A stretch of DNA of 64,000 nt from Herbinix sp. (GCA_029256105.1 JAQSYO010000012.1:30794-94793), one strand, 5' to 3'; counted from the stretch's first letter, positions 1 to 9,647 are shown. The notes: generated from the letters alone by a model not told the origin. Numbers and translations are program-made.

Positions 1-327
1 AGCAGCAGCCCATAGTCCAGCAGCCGTTGTCAAGCCTTTCACACGATTATGTCCCGTTACTATAATTGTTCCTGCACCCAAAAAACCAATTCCACTGATT
101 ACTTGTGCTCCCATTCTTGCCGGATCTCCGGAGCCATATACTTTACATATATATTCGTTGGTCATCATAACTAAGGCAGCACCTAAACATACTAACATAT
201 AGGTTCGAAAACCCGCCGGCCTTTTCTTTCTACCTCTCTCAATTCCGAGAACGCCACCACACAAAAGCGCAAGCACTAATCTTAATAAGGTAGTCAATAT
301 TTCTAGCAAAGATAATTGCTCAAGCAT
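1..327 (-). CDS. MgtC/SapB-family membrane protein, C-terminus cut by window edge
   Basis: The reading frame runs from an ATG at 327 off the left edge, giving 109 codons with no stop. The protein has a hydrophobic N-terminus, then GIERGRKKRPAGFRTYML, DPARMGAQVISGIGFLGAG and a GLTTAAGLWAAA segment. These are the conserved membrane core of MgtC/SapB proteins, which are linked to magnesium limitation and modulation of membrane ATPases; the exact role here is unknown. A purine-rich AGAGGG lies just before the ATG. The soluble C-terminal domain would lie outside the window. The 145 bases to the next gene hold only a weak 9-bp GC hairpin near 400-421. Confidence 0.85.
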   Translation of the reverse strand, partial: MLEQLSLLEILTTLLRLVLALLCGGVLGIERGRKKRPAGFRTYMLVCLGAALVMMTNEYICKVYGSGDPARMGAQVISGIGFLGAGTIIVTGHNRVKGLTTAAGLWAAA

Positions 328-472
328 TCCATTACCCTCTTTCTATTTGCTTGTTTTTATATGATTGTTAATGTTTTATATAAACCTTTTTGTAACTCCG
401 GGGCTGTTTCACAACAACCCCAGCTTCAACTATTAATAGCGATTGACTAGTTAAATCATAAGCTTATTTCTC

Positions 473-2656
473 TTAGATCGCTACGATATGAATTAATTTA
501 CCCAGATAATCTCCCCACATATTTGCAATGTTGATTCCTGCGTACATTAAAGCTCCACCGCTAAGTTCTTCACCCGTTTCTTCAATTCGGTATATCGTGT
601 CTTTTAATAGCCCCTTTAGGTAAACTCTTCTTGTTCGATAATTTGGCCGTGCCGATACTTGTATATACGTAATCAGTGCTTCTTTTCCATCCTTTGATAC
701 CACACCATAACAATCATATTCGTGATTATCATGATAAGAAGCAATGCGATAATAATTACCATTACGCACCAAATCATTATATTTATGATACATTGCTACC
801 TGCTCCGGAATCATATCCCTATCTTCCTTTGGAATCTTAGTGATATCCAGTTCGTATCCAAACGTTCCAGCAAGCGCTACATAGCCTCTTGTTGAAAAAG
901 GAGTACTTCTTCCGTTGGAATGACTCGGACAATCAGCAATATGTGATCCCATAGAAGATAGCGGGTAGATAAGAGCAGTTCCTTCTTGTATTCTTAAGCG
1001 CTCAATTGCATCCGTATCATCCGAGCACCAGATTTGAGGGCTGTAATATAGCATACCGGGATCAAATCTTCCTCCACCACTGGAACAGTTTTCAAGTAGT
1101 ATATGGGGAAAATCGTGTGTGAGTCGTTCTTGTAATTCATATAAGCCAAGCACATAACGATGGTATAGTTCTCCCTGTCTATCCTCTGCAAGACAAATGC
1201 TTCCAAGATCAGTAAGAGCACGGTTCATATCCCATTTAACATATTCAATATTCGCATCGGTTAGTATCTTGGATAAACTGCAATAGATGGCATCCCGAAC
1301 TTCTTTTCTGGAGATATCAAGAACAAGTTGATTTCTTGCTAATGCGCCGGTACGGCCAGCTATCTGAATGGCATAGTCCGGATGAGCACGGTATAAGTCT
1401 GAATCCGGGGAAATCATCTCTGGTTCGAACCAGATACCTAATTTCATACCCAACTTGTTTACTTCTTCCGTAAGGTGTTTTAGCCCACCCTTTATTTTAT
1501 TTTCATTTACTACCCAGTCACCTAGTGCGCAATTATCATCATTTCTTGTGCCAAACCACCCATCATCAATGACAAGCATCTCGATACCAACTTTGGAGGC
1601 TTCTTCGGCTATACTTAGTAATTTATCCGTATCAAAGTCAAAATAGGTTGCTTCCCAGTTATTAATCAATATCGGACGTTTTTTGTCCTTATATTCTCCA
1701 CGGATTAAGTGATTACGGTATAAATCATGATAGGTTCTTGTCATACCGCCAATTCCCTCAGAGGAATAAACAAGCACCACTTCCGGAGCAGTAAAAGACT
1801 CTCCCGTCTCTAATTTCCAAGAAAAATCAACCGAATTAATTCCGATTGCTGTCCTGAGCATATTGAATTGAGTAATCTCTGCTTGAGCCATAAAATTACC
1901 GGAGTATACCAAATTAAGACCAAATACTTCACCTTGATCCTCATTGGCATCCGGTTCTAAAATGGCCATAAAAGGCTGCTCCTGATGGGAGGATACGCCA
2001 CGCAAGGAGGATATCATCTGTTTCCCATCGGTAATCCTTTTTCGGTTAATCATACGTTCCTTCGACCAAAGACCATATAATGTCAGCATATCAAAATCTT
2101 TATTATCCATATCCAGGCACGCCGATAATACTTTCGTTAAATAGATTGCTTCCTTCGAAACATTCACAACTCGAACACTTCTTGCGATTACATCCAAGGC
2201 TTCAAATACGGTATATACCAATACAATCCGAAGCTGTAGGCTCTTATCCTCACAGGTTAATTCCAAAGTAGTGCAATCTTTCTCATCGCCAAAGGTCGCC
2301 GGGAGGTCTTGAAGCAACGGTTTTCCCTTATAAATCTCGTGCGATACATAGGATAAGCTGCAAGCCGAATGGCCGGACTTTGTTTTCACACTAAGGCAGG
2401 ACTCACGAAAATCTCCAATTCCATGTGTTGAAAATTCCATAGGTAAGGAGTCCATAAATGACACCCTATCTCTATTGTTTTTCGATGGTACAATTTCCTC
2501 GCTACGCATTAAATAGCGCATGTCCGTATCGATAATGGTTTTACCATAATAGATGTGACCAATAAAATTTTCTTCATCCACAATACCGATCATATAAGTA
2601 GATTTTGGTGTGTCAAGTTTAAAGACACGATTCTTTTCATAATATTGAATTCCCAT
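473..2656 (-). CDS. GH36 alpha-galactosidase
   Basis: This retaining alpha-galactosidase should release terminal alpha-linked galactose from raffinose-type or galactomannan-derived oligosaccharides in the cytoplasm, as no signal peptide is seen. Counting from the upstream Met at 2668, the protein shows LVIDDGWFG near 365-373, GIWFEPEMISP near 411, the nucleophile motif KWDMNR (Asp480) and CSDDTDA near 548-554 with the acid/base Asp. The length of about 727 residues fits family GH36. I chose the ATG at 2656 because GGAGG lies 5 nt before it; the ATG at 2668 contains that ribosome site and has none of its own. It is the last gene of the glycan locus, 98 bases after the PhnP-like gene. Confidence 0.93.
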   Translation of the reverse strand: MGIQYYEKNRVFKLDTPKSTYMIGIVDEENFIGHIYYGKTIIDTDMRYLMRSEEIVPSKNNRDRVSFMDSLPMEFSTHGIGDFRESCLSVKTKSGHSACSLSYVSHEIYKGKPLLQDLPATFGDEKDCTTLELTCEDKSLQLRIVLVYTVFEALDVIARSVRVVNVSKEAIYLTKVLSACLDMDNKDFDMLTLYGLWSKERMINRKRITDGKQMISSLRGVSSHQEQPFMAILEPDANEDQGEVFGLNLVYSGNFMAQAEITQFNMLRTAIGINSVDFSWKLETGESFTAPEVVLVYSSEGIGGMTRTYHDLYRNHLIRGEYKDKKRPILINNWEATYFDFDTDKLLSIAEEASKVGIEMLVIDDGWFGTRNDDNCALGDWVVNENKIKGGLKHLTEEVNKLGMKLGIWFEPEMISPDSDLYRAHPDYAIQIAGRTGALARNQLVLDISRKEVRDAIYCSLSKILTDANIEYVKWDMNRALTDLGSICLAEDRQGELYHRYVLGLYELQERLTHDFPHILLENCSSGGGRFDPGMLYYSPQIWCSDDTDAIERLRIQEGTALIYPLSSMGSHIADCPSHSNGRSTPFSTRGYVALAGTFGYELDITKIPKEDRDMIPEQVAMYHKYNDLVRNGNYYRIASYHDNHEYDCYGVVSKDGKEALITYIQVSARPNYRTRRVYLKGLLKDTIYRIEETGEELSGGALMYAGINIANMWGDYLGKLIHIVAI

Positions 2657-2754
2657 TGCAACCTCCATTTAATTACTATCTCACCTACACAAGTTTGAGT
2701 AAGAATAGTCAATTATGTTTATACAATACACTTACTCGTTCCAAAGGGATTATC

Positions 2755-3585
2755 CTAGATTTCGATTGACATACCATCGTAAGAAACAAGGAAACCATAT
2801 TTATCCGCTTCAGTAACCATTTGGTCATGAAGCCAAAGTCCATTATGGGAAAAATGATTTACAACCCATACCGTGTTCTCATCCCCAAGTCCAAGCTCCG
2901 TCAGACGTTGTTTTTCCTTAACCGCATCAATTAATCCCATGTGATTTTTCCCATCCGGCTCGCTTTGCGTTGTGCAATCCAAGCTTACCAAATCAAGATG
3001 AACCTTATTTGCTTTCAAATATTCAATGGTTTGTTCCGGAAATGCTCCTGTATCGTGTGCATAAAGTATCGTTTTACCATCCTGGGTAACTTGATAAAAT
3101 AAACACTCTTCCTTTTTATCATGTAAAGCTAAAAGCGGAACGACAATATAATCTTTTATGGCGATAGGTTGAAAGGGTTCAGCATAATGAAATTTGAATT
3201 TGGATTTATCTTCTCCCTCCTCAACACCAGGAACATCCATCCATATTTTTTCCTTCACTCTGTTGTTACCATAGACTTGAAAGATATTCGGTCTTTCGTG
3301 AGCAAAGGGATCTCGTAACAATTCGATCTCTGATGCATTAAAATGGTCCGAATGACTATGTGTTACCAAAAGGTTATCAACGGTACTAAGATCAAGCCCA
3401 TAAACTATACAATGCATATTGGTATCCGGTGTAAGATCAATTAATAGATCCTCATTAATCAAAGCTTGAGACCTTGTTCTTATATTTTTCCCTTTTAAAT
3501 CTCGAGCAGCTTTGCATAAATCACAATTGCAAAACAAACCCGGCCAACCCTCTCCGGCTGCCGTTCCATAATAAGTTAATTTCAA
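2755..3585 (-). CDS. PhnP-like metallo-beta-lactamase-fold hydrolase
   Basis: The 276-residue protein has the MBL zinc motif HSHSDH at 76-81, a later AHDTG metal ligand segment near 175 and VVNHFSH near the C-terminus. It also carries the N-terminal Cys pattern FCNCDLCKAA near 18-27 and ends in GFLVSYDGMSIEI, both as in PhnP. Known PhnP is a phosphodiesterase that opens 5-phosphoribosyl 1,2-cyclic phosphate in phosphonate breakdown. No other phn gene is nearby, so the substrate here is unlikely to be that compound. A sugar cyclic phosphate or phosphodiester made during glycan breakdown is my inference. It follows a terminator hairpin at 3639-3673, so it may have its own promoter. Confidence 0.8.
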   Translation of the reverse strand: MKLTYYGTAAGEGWPGLFCNCDLCKAARDLKGKNIRTRSQALINEDLLIDLTPDTNMHCIVYGLDLSTVDNLLVTHSHSDHFNASEIELLRDPFAHERPNIFQVYGNNRVKEKIWMDVPGVEEGEDKSKFKFHYAEPFQPIAIKDYIVVPLLALHDKKEECLFYQVTQDGKTILYAHDTGAFPEQTIEYLKANKVHLDLVSLDCTTQSEPDGKNHMGLIDAVKEKQRLTELGLGDENTVWVVNHFSHNGLWLHDQMVTEADKYGFLVSYDGMSIEI

Positions 3586-3638
3586 TATTTTCTCCTGCCT
3601 TTCCGCATATAAGTAACCCTGTTCCTTATTTAAAACAA

Positions 3639-3673
3639 ACAGTAGAATGAAAGTATCACTAGCATTCTACTGT
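3639..3673 (-). terminator. Terminator after the GH38-like gene
   Basis: A perfect 11-bp inverted repeat, ACAGTAGAATG at 3639-3649 and CATTCTACTGT at 3663-3673, has a 13-nt loop. On the minus strand it is followed by TTTGTTTT, as expected for intrinsic termination of the gene ending at 3707. Confidence 0.7.
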
Positions 3674-3706
3674 CACAATTTGAACATATCCTATGTTCTT
3701 ATTATT

Positions 3707-6232
3707 TTAAACCTTTTTTGTTAGAAGAAATGAATAAATTCCATATGGTTTCACATGAAAAGCATGTTCGTCTAAAGAGATTATTCCATCAACTCTATTC
3801 ATTAAGTCAATCGGTGTGATCGAATAATTATTTATATGGAATTTTCTCCATGCCTCTTCTCCTAAAAGATCTTTAAATCTTAATATGATATTACCATCCT
3901 CTACTCTCGCGTTAATTAATTGCATATGTTCAGGGAATATACCAAACTCTTTGGTTAATTGATTTCCCGTAAGTTCAATACCTTCTTTTATCATTACTGC
4001 TTTTTCCAAGTTAAGGACTTCTTGCTCTTTATCATATCCGAACAACACATAACGATAACATAGGTCTCCACCAATCCATTGAGGAAAATTCGTTCCCCAC
4101 ATATTATTGAACAGATTGAAATACATAACTGGTTCTACCGGAGTTTTATATTCTTTCAAATATTTATAAATTCCAGTGTCACCTAGCGAAACCAGAGGAG
4201 AATCCTTCGATACCACACATATTCCATTCTGATTTCCCATAGCAGAGATATAATTTTCCAAGCAATAAAACACGTGATTTGCGTCTTCTTGAATGTCATT
4301 CGCTGGATCTAATACTACATTCGCTTTATTTATGAGATAGTGGGGTGAATTCTCCGCTAAGGGAATTAGGAAGGAGCCTGATTCTATGTATGGGGTTTCC
4401 TTTTTATTCTTTAACCTCAAATTAACATATAATTCGTCCCCAGCTGGTGGCAAGGTCACCTCTATCGTAATCTGCTCAGCATCTCCATATTTCTCGACAC
4501 TCTCCGTATTTACATAGCGGAAAATAACAGTATCATTTTCAATTGAAAAGGATTGATACGTCGGGTTATAAGTTTTATGTTCACATTCCGGATAAGCTTC
4601 TCTTCCATAATCTTGAACTCCCCAGGTAGAAAAGCGATATGCATAATCTTTTAAGTAGGTTGTTATCTCACTAATTCCATATCGATCATATTGATAAGAA
4701 AAGATTGATTTTTGATTGCATTGTTTTAATACAACTGCATTCATTTTCTTATCATATAATTGTACGATATCACCGGTAATCTCCGAAAACCTCATGGAAT
4801 AACGATGATTCTCAATCGTAACAAAATTATCCATTCTTTTTATTGCAAGCTTTCCCTTCGGGGAATAGGTATCAACAATACGAAAGGGGATTGTGATAAA
4901 CGAAGGTATTTTCTTTACAAAACAAGCCCATTCTCCATCTATTTTCGTGATTTGAAGTATCTCGTTATTCATTTCTATAGCACAATCGGTAAAGTCTCGG
5001 TTCAAATCTTTGAGTGATACCCAACCGGTAAATTCACTGCTATTAGGATTAAACATGGAGCTTACAGAATTACTTTTACTTTCCACCAGTAATTTCAACT
5101 CTTGAACGGCAAGATCACTTTGGTACACTCTATCTCTCTGCTCCTGCCAGGAAGCCTCCATAAATTGATAGTTCTTTGCACTTTTTTCCTTTAAAAAATC
5201 CTTCTTACGATACACACGGTCTTTGCCAAGCCACGTTTTTACATCCGCACCCCAGGTATGCTCCTCAAACAGACTGACCTCTTCGTAATACCGATTTAGT
5301 ATCTCAGCAGCTTGATCCGTCTTATGTTCAGAATTCTCCAAATATTGTTTTGCTACCATCGCTTGAAGTCTTTTGCTTTTTTCTCTTTCCTCTCGAATTT
5401 TGCCAACTTCCGCCGGATAGGAGCCAATCCCGTGAATCCAAGTATCCGCCAAATCCTTTGTTATCGTAGGAAGATCCTTTAAGTCACACTTTGATAAATC
5501 ATTATAGAAATCATCCATAGTACCACATACGATTTCTGCCTCAGGATATTTTTTCTGTATGCGTTTCACCAAACTTTCAATCACTTCAACTGATTGAGGA
5601 CCACAATTATCTTGTGTCTGCATCAAGGCCATCCACACTGGATAATCCCAATCTTCAGGAGGAAGCAGCGAAGTTCCATATCCACCCTTGCTATACATTG
5701 TCAACACACGCTCACCACTTACCGCCTGCCAATGAAACAGGAAGGGCAGCTTTGGTGGATTGGCAAATTCATTACATCCAAGATGCAGAAATTTCACTCC
5801 TGCTCCGCTTAAAATAGCCGGCAGCATGATCCCATGCCCTGGAACATCCGTCATTTTAGCAGAAATTGAATAAGGTTTTTGATAGACATTCGAGAGTTCT
5901 CGTCCGAAACGAAGACCCTCAATATATTCCTCCGCACTGCAAAAATCGGTATGGGAGGTAAATGGTAACGCATGCCATACAATTTGACCTCGTGTTATTA
6001 ATAAGTCCAGTTCGTTTTTCAAGTCTGCACTGCATCGCTCCGTTATTATCTTAAGAGGCCATGCCGGCATAGTCCATACATATTGCAGCTTGCCCATATG
6101 TTGCGTTGCTTTGCAGGTGGCGATTACCTCTTTTAACATTGAATTAGCATAATTATCAATTACCCTTGAGGATAAATCGGTAAATCCAATATCAAAATGT
6201 GTTTTAAATACAAGTATTATTTTCTTAACCAT
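3707..6232 (-). CDS. Divergent GH38-like glycoside hydrolase (DUF5054-type)
   Basis: The start at 6232 is preceded by AGAGAGG 5 nt upstream, giving 841 residues; the ATG at 6283 lacks a ribosome site. The N-terminus KTHFDIGF (His12, Asp14) corresponds to the zinc-binding H-x-D of GH38 alpha-mannosidases, and AKMTDVPGHGIMLP around Asp129 sits where the nucleophile motif falls. The C-terminal half looks like the beta-rich mannosidase domains. The motifs differ from true GH38, and I think it belongs to the DUF5054-type group whose substrate is not established. No signal peptide is seen. Its place between sugar-uptake genes and an alpha-galactosidase argues for a glycosidase of unusual specificity. 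Confidence 0.75.
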   Translation of the reverse strand: MVKKIILVFKTHFDIGFTDLSSRVIDNYANSMLKEVIATCKATQHMGKLQYVWTMPAWPLKIITERCSADLKNELDLLITRGQIVWHALPFTSHTDFCSAEEYIEGLRFGRELSNVYQKPYSISAKMTDVPGHGIMLPAILSGAGVKFLHLGCNEFANPPKLPFLFHWQAVSGERVLTMYSKGGYGTSLLPPEDWDYPVWMALMQTQDNCGPQSVEVIESLVKRIQKKYPEAEIVCGTMDDFYNDLSKCDLKDLPTITKDLADTWIHGIGSYPAEVGKIREEREKSKRLQAMVAKQYLENSEHKTDQAAEILNRYYEEVSLFEEHTWGADVKTWLGKDRVYRKKDFLKEKSAKNYQFMEASWQEQRDRVYQSDLAVQELKLLVESKSNSVSSMFNPNSSEFTGWVSLKDLNRDFTDCAIEMNNEILQITKIDGEWACFVKKIPSFITIPFRIVDTYSPKGKLAIKRMDNFVTIENHRYSMRFSEITGDIVQLYDKKMNAVVLKQCNQKSIFSYQYDRYGISEITTYLKDYAYRFSTWGVQDYGREAYPECEHKTYNPTYQSFSIENDTVIFRYVNTESVEKYGDAEQITIEVTLPPAGDELYVNLRLKNKKETPYIESGSFLIPLAENSPHYLINKANVVLDPANDIQEDANHVFYCLENYISAMGNQNGICVVSKDSPLVSLGDTGIYKYLKEYKTPVEPVMYFNLFNNMWGTNFPQWIGGDLCYRYVLFGYDKEQEVLNLEKAVMIKEGIELTGNQLTKEFGIFPEHMQLINARVEDGNIILRFKDLLGEEAWRKFHINNYSITPIDLMNRVDGIISLDEHAFHVKPYGIYSFLLTKKV

Positions 6233-6349
6233 AGGAACCTCTCTTTTCACTTCTTTATCTTTTCTCTTTCTGACATGGTTCATATCGTAATATTACGAAG
6301 ATATTGTTTCCTTTGGCCTATCTGTCAAATGTATTTAGATGGTCTGGGC

Positions 6350-7009
6350 TTATAACAAACCCAAACCCTTTAGCAATTTGTTAATTCTTCCGGGAATAAT
6401 TACAACAAGCTCTTCCCAGGACACAATAATATTCTCCTCATATGGCACCAGATAAAATTCATGTTTTGGTTCAAAAGAAAACTGTTCTCTGATATAGGAG
6501 CACACTTGATAATCTATGTACGAATTTTTCATTATCAAGCCTTTAAACATATCCTTCACCAATAAACCATCAATTCCTGCCAGCTTATTACAAGAGGCTT
6601 CATATTCACCGAACAACTTAAATAAATTTCCATCCGGAAACATAGCATGCTTCCCTGGCTGTACATAAATTGGCAAATGGGTCTCATCCTCGATAGCCCT
6701 CGTATAACGATAACAATTCATATAGGATCCGTGTGCGCTTGCTTCACCATCACACACTTTGCCTTCATGGTCAACATATACCCAAAAATGTTCCAAATCG
6801 TACATATGCTGAATGTCATAATCATAATAAAGCTGATATTCAATCACAAAAGAAACCTTTTCTTCCTCAATCCAAATATCACGATCAAAGGATGGACTTC
6901 TTTGGGACTTGTGAAGCACACTGTATCCAATCTGATCGATTGAAAACGGTTCGTTTTTATCAAAATAAAGATGTGGTGCATACATTATTGCTAATTCTTT
7001 ATCTGTCAT
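6350..7009 (-). CDS. Uncharacterised protein with Vps62-like motif pattern
   Basis: I do not firmly recognise this 219-residue protein. It opens with YAPHLYFDKNEPF, then has a stretch DLEHFWVYVDHEGKV followed by ASAHG, and a C-terminal hydrophobic region. The YAPxLYF start and the EHxxVYVD...HG pattern recall Vps62/DUF946-like proteins, which are poorly understood. There is no signal peptide or clear membrane segment. The ribosome site CGGAGG precedes ATG at 7009. It sits 16 bases after the HAD phosphatase gene and 117 bases before the GH38-like gene, so it is probably co-transcribed with the sugar transporter genes. I do not assign a function. Confidence 0.7.
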   Translation of the reverse strand: MTDKELAIMYAPHLYFDKNEPFSIDQIGYSVLHKSQRSPSFDRDIWIEEEKVSFVIEYQLYYDYDIQHMYDLEHFWVYVDHEGKVCDGEASAHGSYMNCYRYTRAIEDETHLPIYVQPGKHAMFPDGNLFKLFGEYEASCNKLAGIDGLLVKDMFKGLIMKNSYIDYQVCSYIREQFSFEPKHEFYLVPYEENIIVSWEELVVIIPGRINKLLKGLGLL

Positions 7010-7025
7010 TTATACCTCCGTGTAC

Positions 7026-7592
7026 TTACGAATTTTTCACTAAGGATTTTGTCAAGATTAACCTGTTTTTGTACTGTAGATCCAATTGCTCCAGCAAATC
7101 ATACAGCTCGGTAGGCTTTGCTGCTACGTAGTCTGGTGTTTCTTCTTCTTTTTCCGGCTGCATTACATAGCGCGGGCTGCAACTAAGTAAAATCGAGGTA
7201 ATCCCTATTCTATTAGCTCCTACAATATCTCTTTTGATATTGTTTCCAATCATAACAATGCGGGGTTTATCACATTCCTTTAGTCCTAACTCCTTCATCG
7301 CATGCAAAAACATTATCTCGGAAGGTTTTTCATAACCTAATTCTCCGGAAATTGCCTTGGCAGCAAAACAATAGTCCAAACCATTTTCGGTATAGATATT
7401 GTCAAAGGATGTTTTTGTTCCGTCTGCTACCAAGGCAATGGTATATCCGCTTTGATGCAGTTTTACCAGTGTCTCGCCAGCTCCTTCCAGCATTTTCGCA
7501 TGAAGGACTGTTCCATTTTCATCTTTTATCTCGGTAGATTCATCGACAATGGTATCTCCACTGTCAATAAATACGATCAGATCTTTTCTCAT
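7026..7592 (-). CDS. HAD-superfamily hydrolase, probable phosphatase
   Basis: The 188-residue protein carries the HAD motifs in order: FIDSGDTI with nucleophile Asp10, VADGT as motif II, Lys in GYEKPSEIMF as motif III and GNNIKRDIVGA as motif IV. The residue two after the nucleophile is Gly12 instead of the usual general acid Asp, a variation also found in other DxGxT HAD proteins, so phosphatase activity may be altered. It probably acts on a small phosphorylated metabolite in the cytoplasm. It lies 39 bases after the ATPase gene of the Opp-type transporter, which links it to sugar-phosphate handling by context only. The ribosome site is weak. Confidence 0.8.
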   Translation of the reverse strand: MRKDLIVFIDSGDTIVDESTEIKDENGTVLHAKMLEGAGETLVKLHQSGYTIALVADGTKTSFDNIYTENGLDYCFAAKAISGELGYEKPSEIMFLHAMKELGLKECDKPRIVMIGNNIKRDIVGANRIGITSILLSCSPRYVMQPEKEEETPDYVAAKPTELYDLLEQLDLQYKNRLILTKSLVKNS

Positions 7593-7631
7593 ATAAGTTC
7601 AACCCGTATCCTGTAATGTACAATCAATATC

Positions 7632-8624
7632 CTATTCATGTACAATGCCAACCAGCTTCAATTCATCTGCTCTATGGCATGCCACAAGATGTCCCGGCTC
7701 CTTTTCTATAAATTCAACCTCGTCGGTTTTACATTTGTCGATGCAATATTGGCATCTCGTGTGAAAAAAACATCCTGATGGAGGATTCGCTGGATTAGGT
7801 ATCTCTCCTTGCAGCGGAATGCGCTCCATTATAATTGTAGGATCCGCAATTGGTACTGCTGATAATAACGCTTGGGTATAGGGATGAAGTGGAGATTTAA
7901 ATAACTGTTCCGAAGACGTGTATTCCACCATCTTACCAAGATACATTACTCCAACTTTATCCGATATATGCTCAATAACAGATAAATCATGGCTTATAAA
8001 TAGATAGGTTAATTGCAATTCCTCTTGCAAGTCCTTAAGTAAATTAACAACCTGAGCTTGCACCGAAACGTCAAGTGCAGATACCGCCTCATCACACACG
8101 ATCAAACGCGGATAGAGCACCAATGCTCTGGCGATTCCAATCCTTTGCCTCTGTCCACCCGAAAAAGCATGTGGGTAACGTTTTAGGTAACTGGGATTTA
8201 ACCCCACCTTAACAGCAATGCTTTTCACTCGCTCTTCAATTTCCTTCTTCGTAAGCTTGTAATTTGCTTTCAAGGGTTCTGATATAATATCAAAAACCGT
8301 CATACGTGGATCCAAGGAAGAAAACGGGTCCTGAAATATCATTTGTATTTCTTTTCTCACGGTTTTCATTTCTTTTTGATCAATTTTTTGTAAATCATAT
8401 TCATTTCCGTCTTCTGCCAAATAGAGTACTTCGCCTTCTGTCGCTTCGATAGCACGGACAATACAGCGTCCAAGCGTCGTCTTGCCACAACCAGACTCCC
8501 CAACGATACCAACGGTTTCGCCTCTTTTTACTTCGAAGCTAACCTTATTAACCGCTTTCACATTCACTTTTTTTGAGGAGAATGTCTTGCTCATTTCCTT
8601 AATCTTTAAAATTGTCTCCGGCAT
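7632..8624 (-). CDS. Opp-family ABC transporter ATP-binding protein (OppF/DppF type)
   Basis: One of two ATPases that power the Opp-type importer encoded upstream. The protein has Walker A GESGCGKTT at 42-50, Q-loop FQDPFSSLDP, signature FSGGQRQRIGIARAL, Walker B LIVCDEAVSALD and switch FISHD. The C-terminal oligopeptide/dipeptide extension carries a Cys-rich segment CFFHTRCQYCIDKC, as is usual in the subfamily. The length of 330 residues is typical. It follows the OppD-like gene by 12 bases and precedes the HAD gene, so it is part of the same transcript. In Opp-family systems of thermophiles and Clostridia the substrate is often an oligosaccharide, which fits the glycosidases around it. Confidence 0.95.
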   Translation of the reverse strand: MPETILKIKEMSKTFSSKKVNVKAVNKVSFEVKRGETVGIVGESGCGKTTLGRCIVRAIEATEGEVLYLAEDGNEYDLQKIDQKEMKTVRKEIQMIFQDPFSSLDPRMTVFDIISEPLKANYKLTKKEIEERVKSIAVKVGLNPSYLKRYPHAFSGGQRQRIGIARALVLYPRLIVCDEAVSALDVSVQAQVVNLLKDLQEELQLTYLFISHDLSVIEHISDKVGVMYLGKMVEYTSSEQLFKSPLHPYTQALLSAVPIADPTIIMERIPLQGEIPNPANPPSGCFFHTRCQYCIDKCKTDEVEFIEKEPGHLVACHRADELKLVGIVHE

Positions 8625-8636
8625 AACAAACCCTCC

Positions 8637-9647
8637 TTACTTGCTATTTTGCTTTAATAATGATGGCAGATCCCGATAACAGGCAACGAAATGTCCTTCT
8701 TCTACTTCTCTCAGACAAGGTTCCGCAGCACTACATATCTCTGTATCACGGTAGATACAACGATCATAAAAACTACATTTATTCTCTAAATTCATAGCCA
8801 GTGGTACCGTGCCTTCAATCGAGAATAAACGCTCGTGTCCACCACCTATTTTATGGACCGATCCTAGTAAACCAATGGTATAGGGATGCAATGGATTCTT
8901 GAAGATATCTTTTACCGGCGCTATCTCAACAATTTTACCTAGGTACATAACAGCTACTCTGTCACAAATCCTTGCAACAGTGCCCAGATCATGTGTGATA
9001 TACAGAATCGCCATGTTATATTCCTTTTGAAGTTGTTTCATCAATTCCAGAATTTGTGCTTGGATAGTTACATCCAAAGCTGTTGTAGGCTCATCCGCAA
9101 TTAGAAGCTTTGGATTACAAATCAGCGCCATTGCAATCAATGCTCTTTGTAACATACCACCGGAGAACTCGTGAGGATATTGATTAAATCTCTTTTCCGG
9201 ATTGGCAATACCAACCCTGCGCATCGCTTCAATCGAAATCTCTTTTGCCTTTTTCTTATCCTTGGTAATATGTATCCGTACAAATTCAGATATCTGATGA
9301 CCGATCGTAAAAAGTGGAGAAAACGAACTCATTGGCTCTTGAAATATCATGGAAACACTCTTTCCTCTGATACTTCTAATTTCCGTTCCACCAAATTTCA
9401 TTTCCAGTAGATTTCTTGATTCACCTTCCTCGATAAAATTGATTTTACCCGTTGTAATACATTTCTTGTCATTAATTCCCATAATCGCTTTACTGGTTAA
9501 ACTTTTACCGCAGCCGGATTCTCCCACTAGACCAAGGGTTTCATTTTCGCGGATTGCAAAGCTTATGTCACGCACTGGGGTAAGTATACCTTCATCCAGT
9601 TTAATTTCTATTTTCAGATTCTCAACTACAACCACGTTATTTTCCAT
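8637..9647 (-). CDS. Opp-family ABC transporter ATP-binding protein (OppD/DppD type)
   Basis: The second ATPase of the importer, 336 residues. Motifs are Walker A GESGCGKSLT near 43-52, FQEPMSSFSP, signature FSGGMLQRALIAMAL, Walker B LLIADEPTTALD and YITHD. The C-terminal domain has the usual Cys-containing tail (CSFYDRCIYRDTEIC). It sits 12 bases after the permease gene ending at 9660 and has GAGG before its ATG. It should pair with the OppF-like subunit as a heterodimer at the membrane. Confidence 0.95.
   Translation of the reverse strand: MENNVVVVENLKIEIKLDEGILTPVRDISFAIRENETLGLVGESGCGKSLTSKAIMGINDKKCITTGKINFIEEGESRNLLEMKFGGTEIRSIRGKSVSMIFQEPMSSFSPLFTIGHQISEFVRIHITKDKKKAKEISIEAMRRVGIANPEKRFNQYPHEFSGGMLQRALIAMALICNPKLLIADEPTTALDVTIQAQILELMKQLQKEYNMAILYITHDLGTVARICDRVAVMYLGKIVEIAPVKDIFKNPLHPYTIGLLGSVHKIGGGHERLFSIEGTVPLAMNLENKCSFYDRCIYRDTEICSAAEPCLREVEEGHFVACYRDLPSLLKQNSK

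Noticed and set aside
400..421. GC hairpin downstream of the alpha-galactosidase as a terminator
   Set aside because: No T-run follows on the minus strand, and the stem has only 9 pairs with a wobble.
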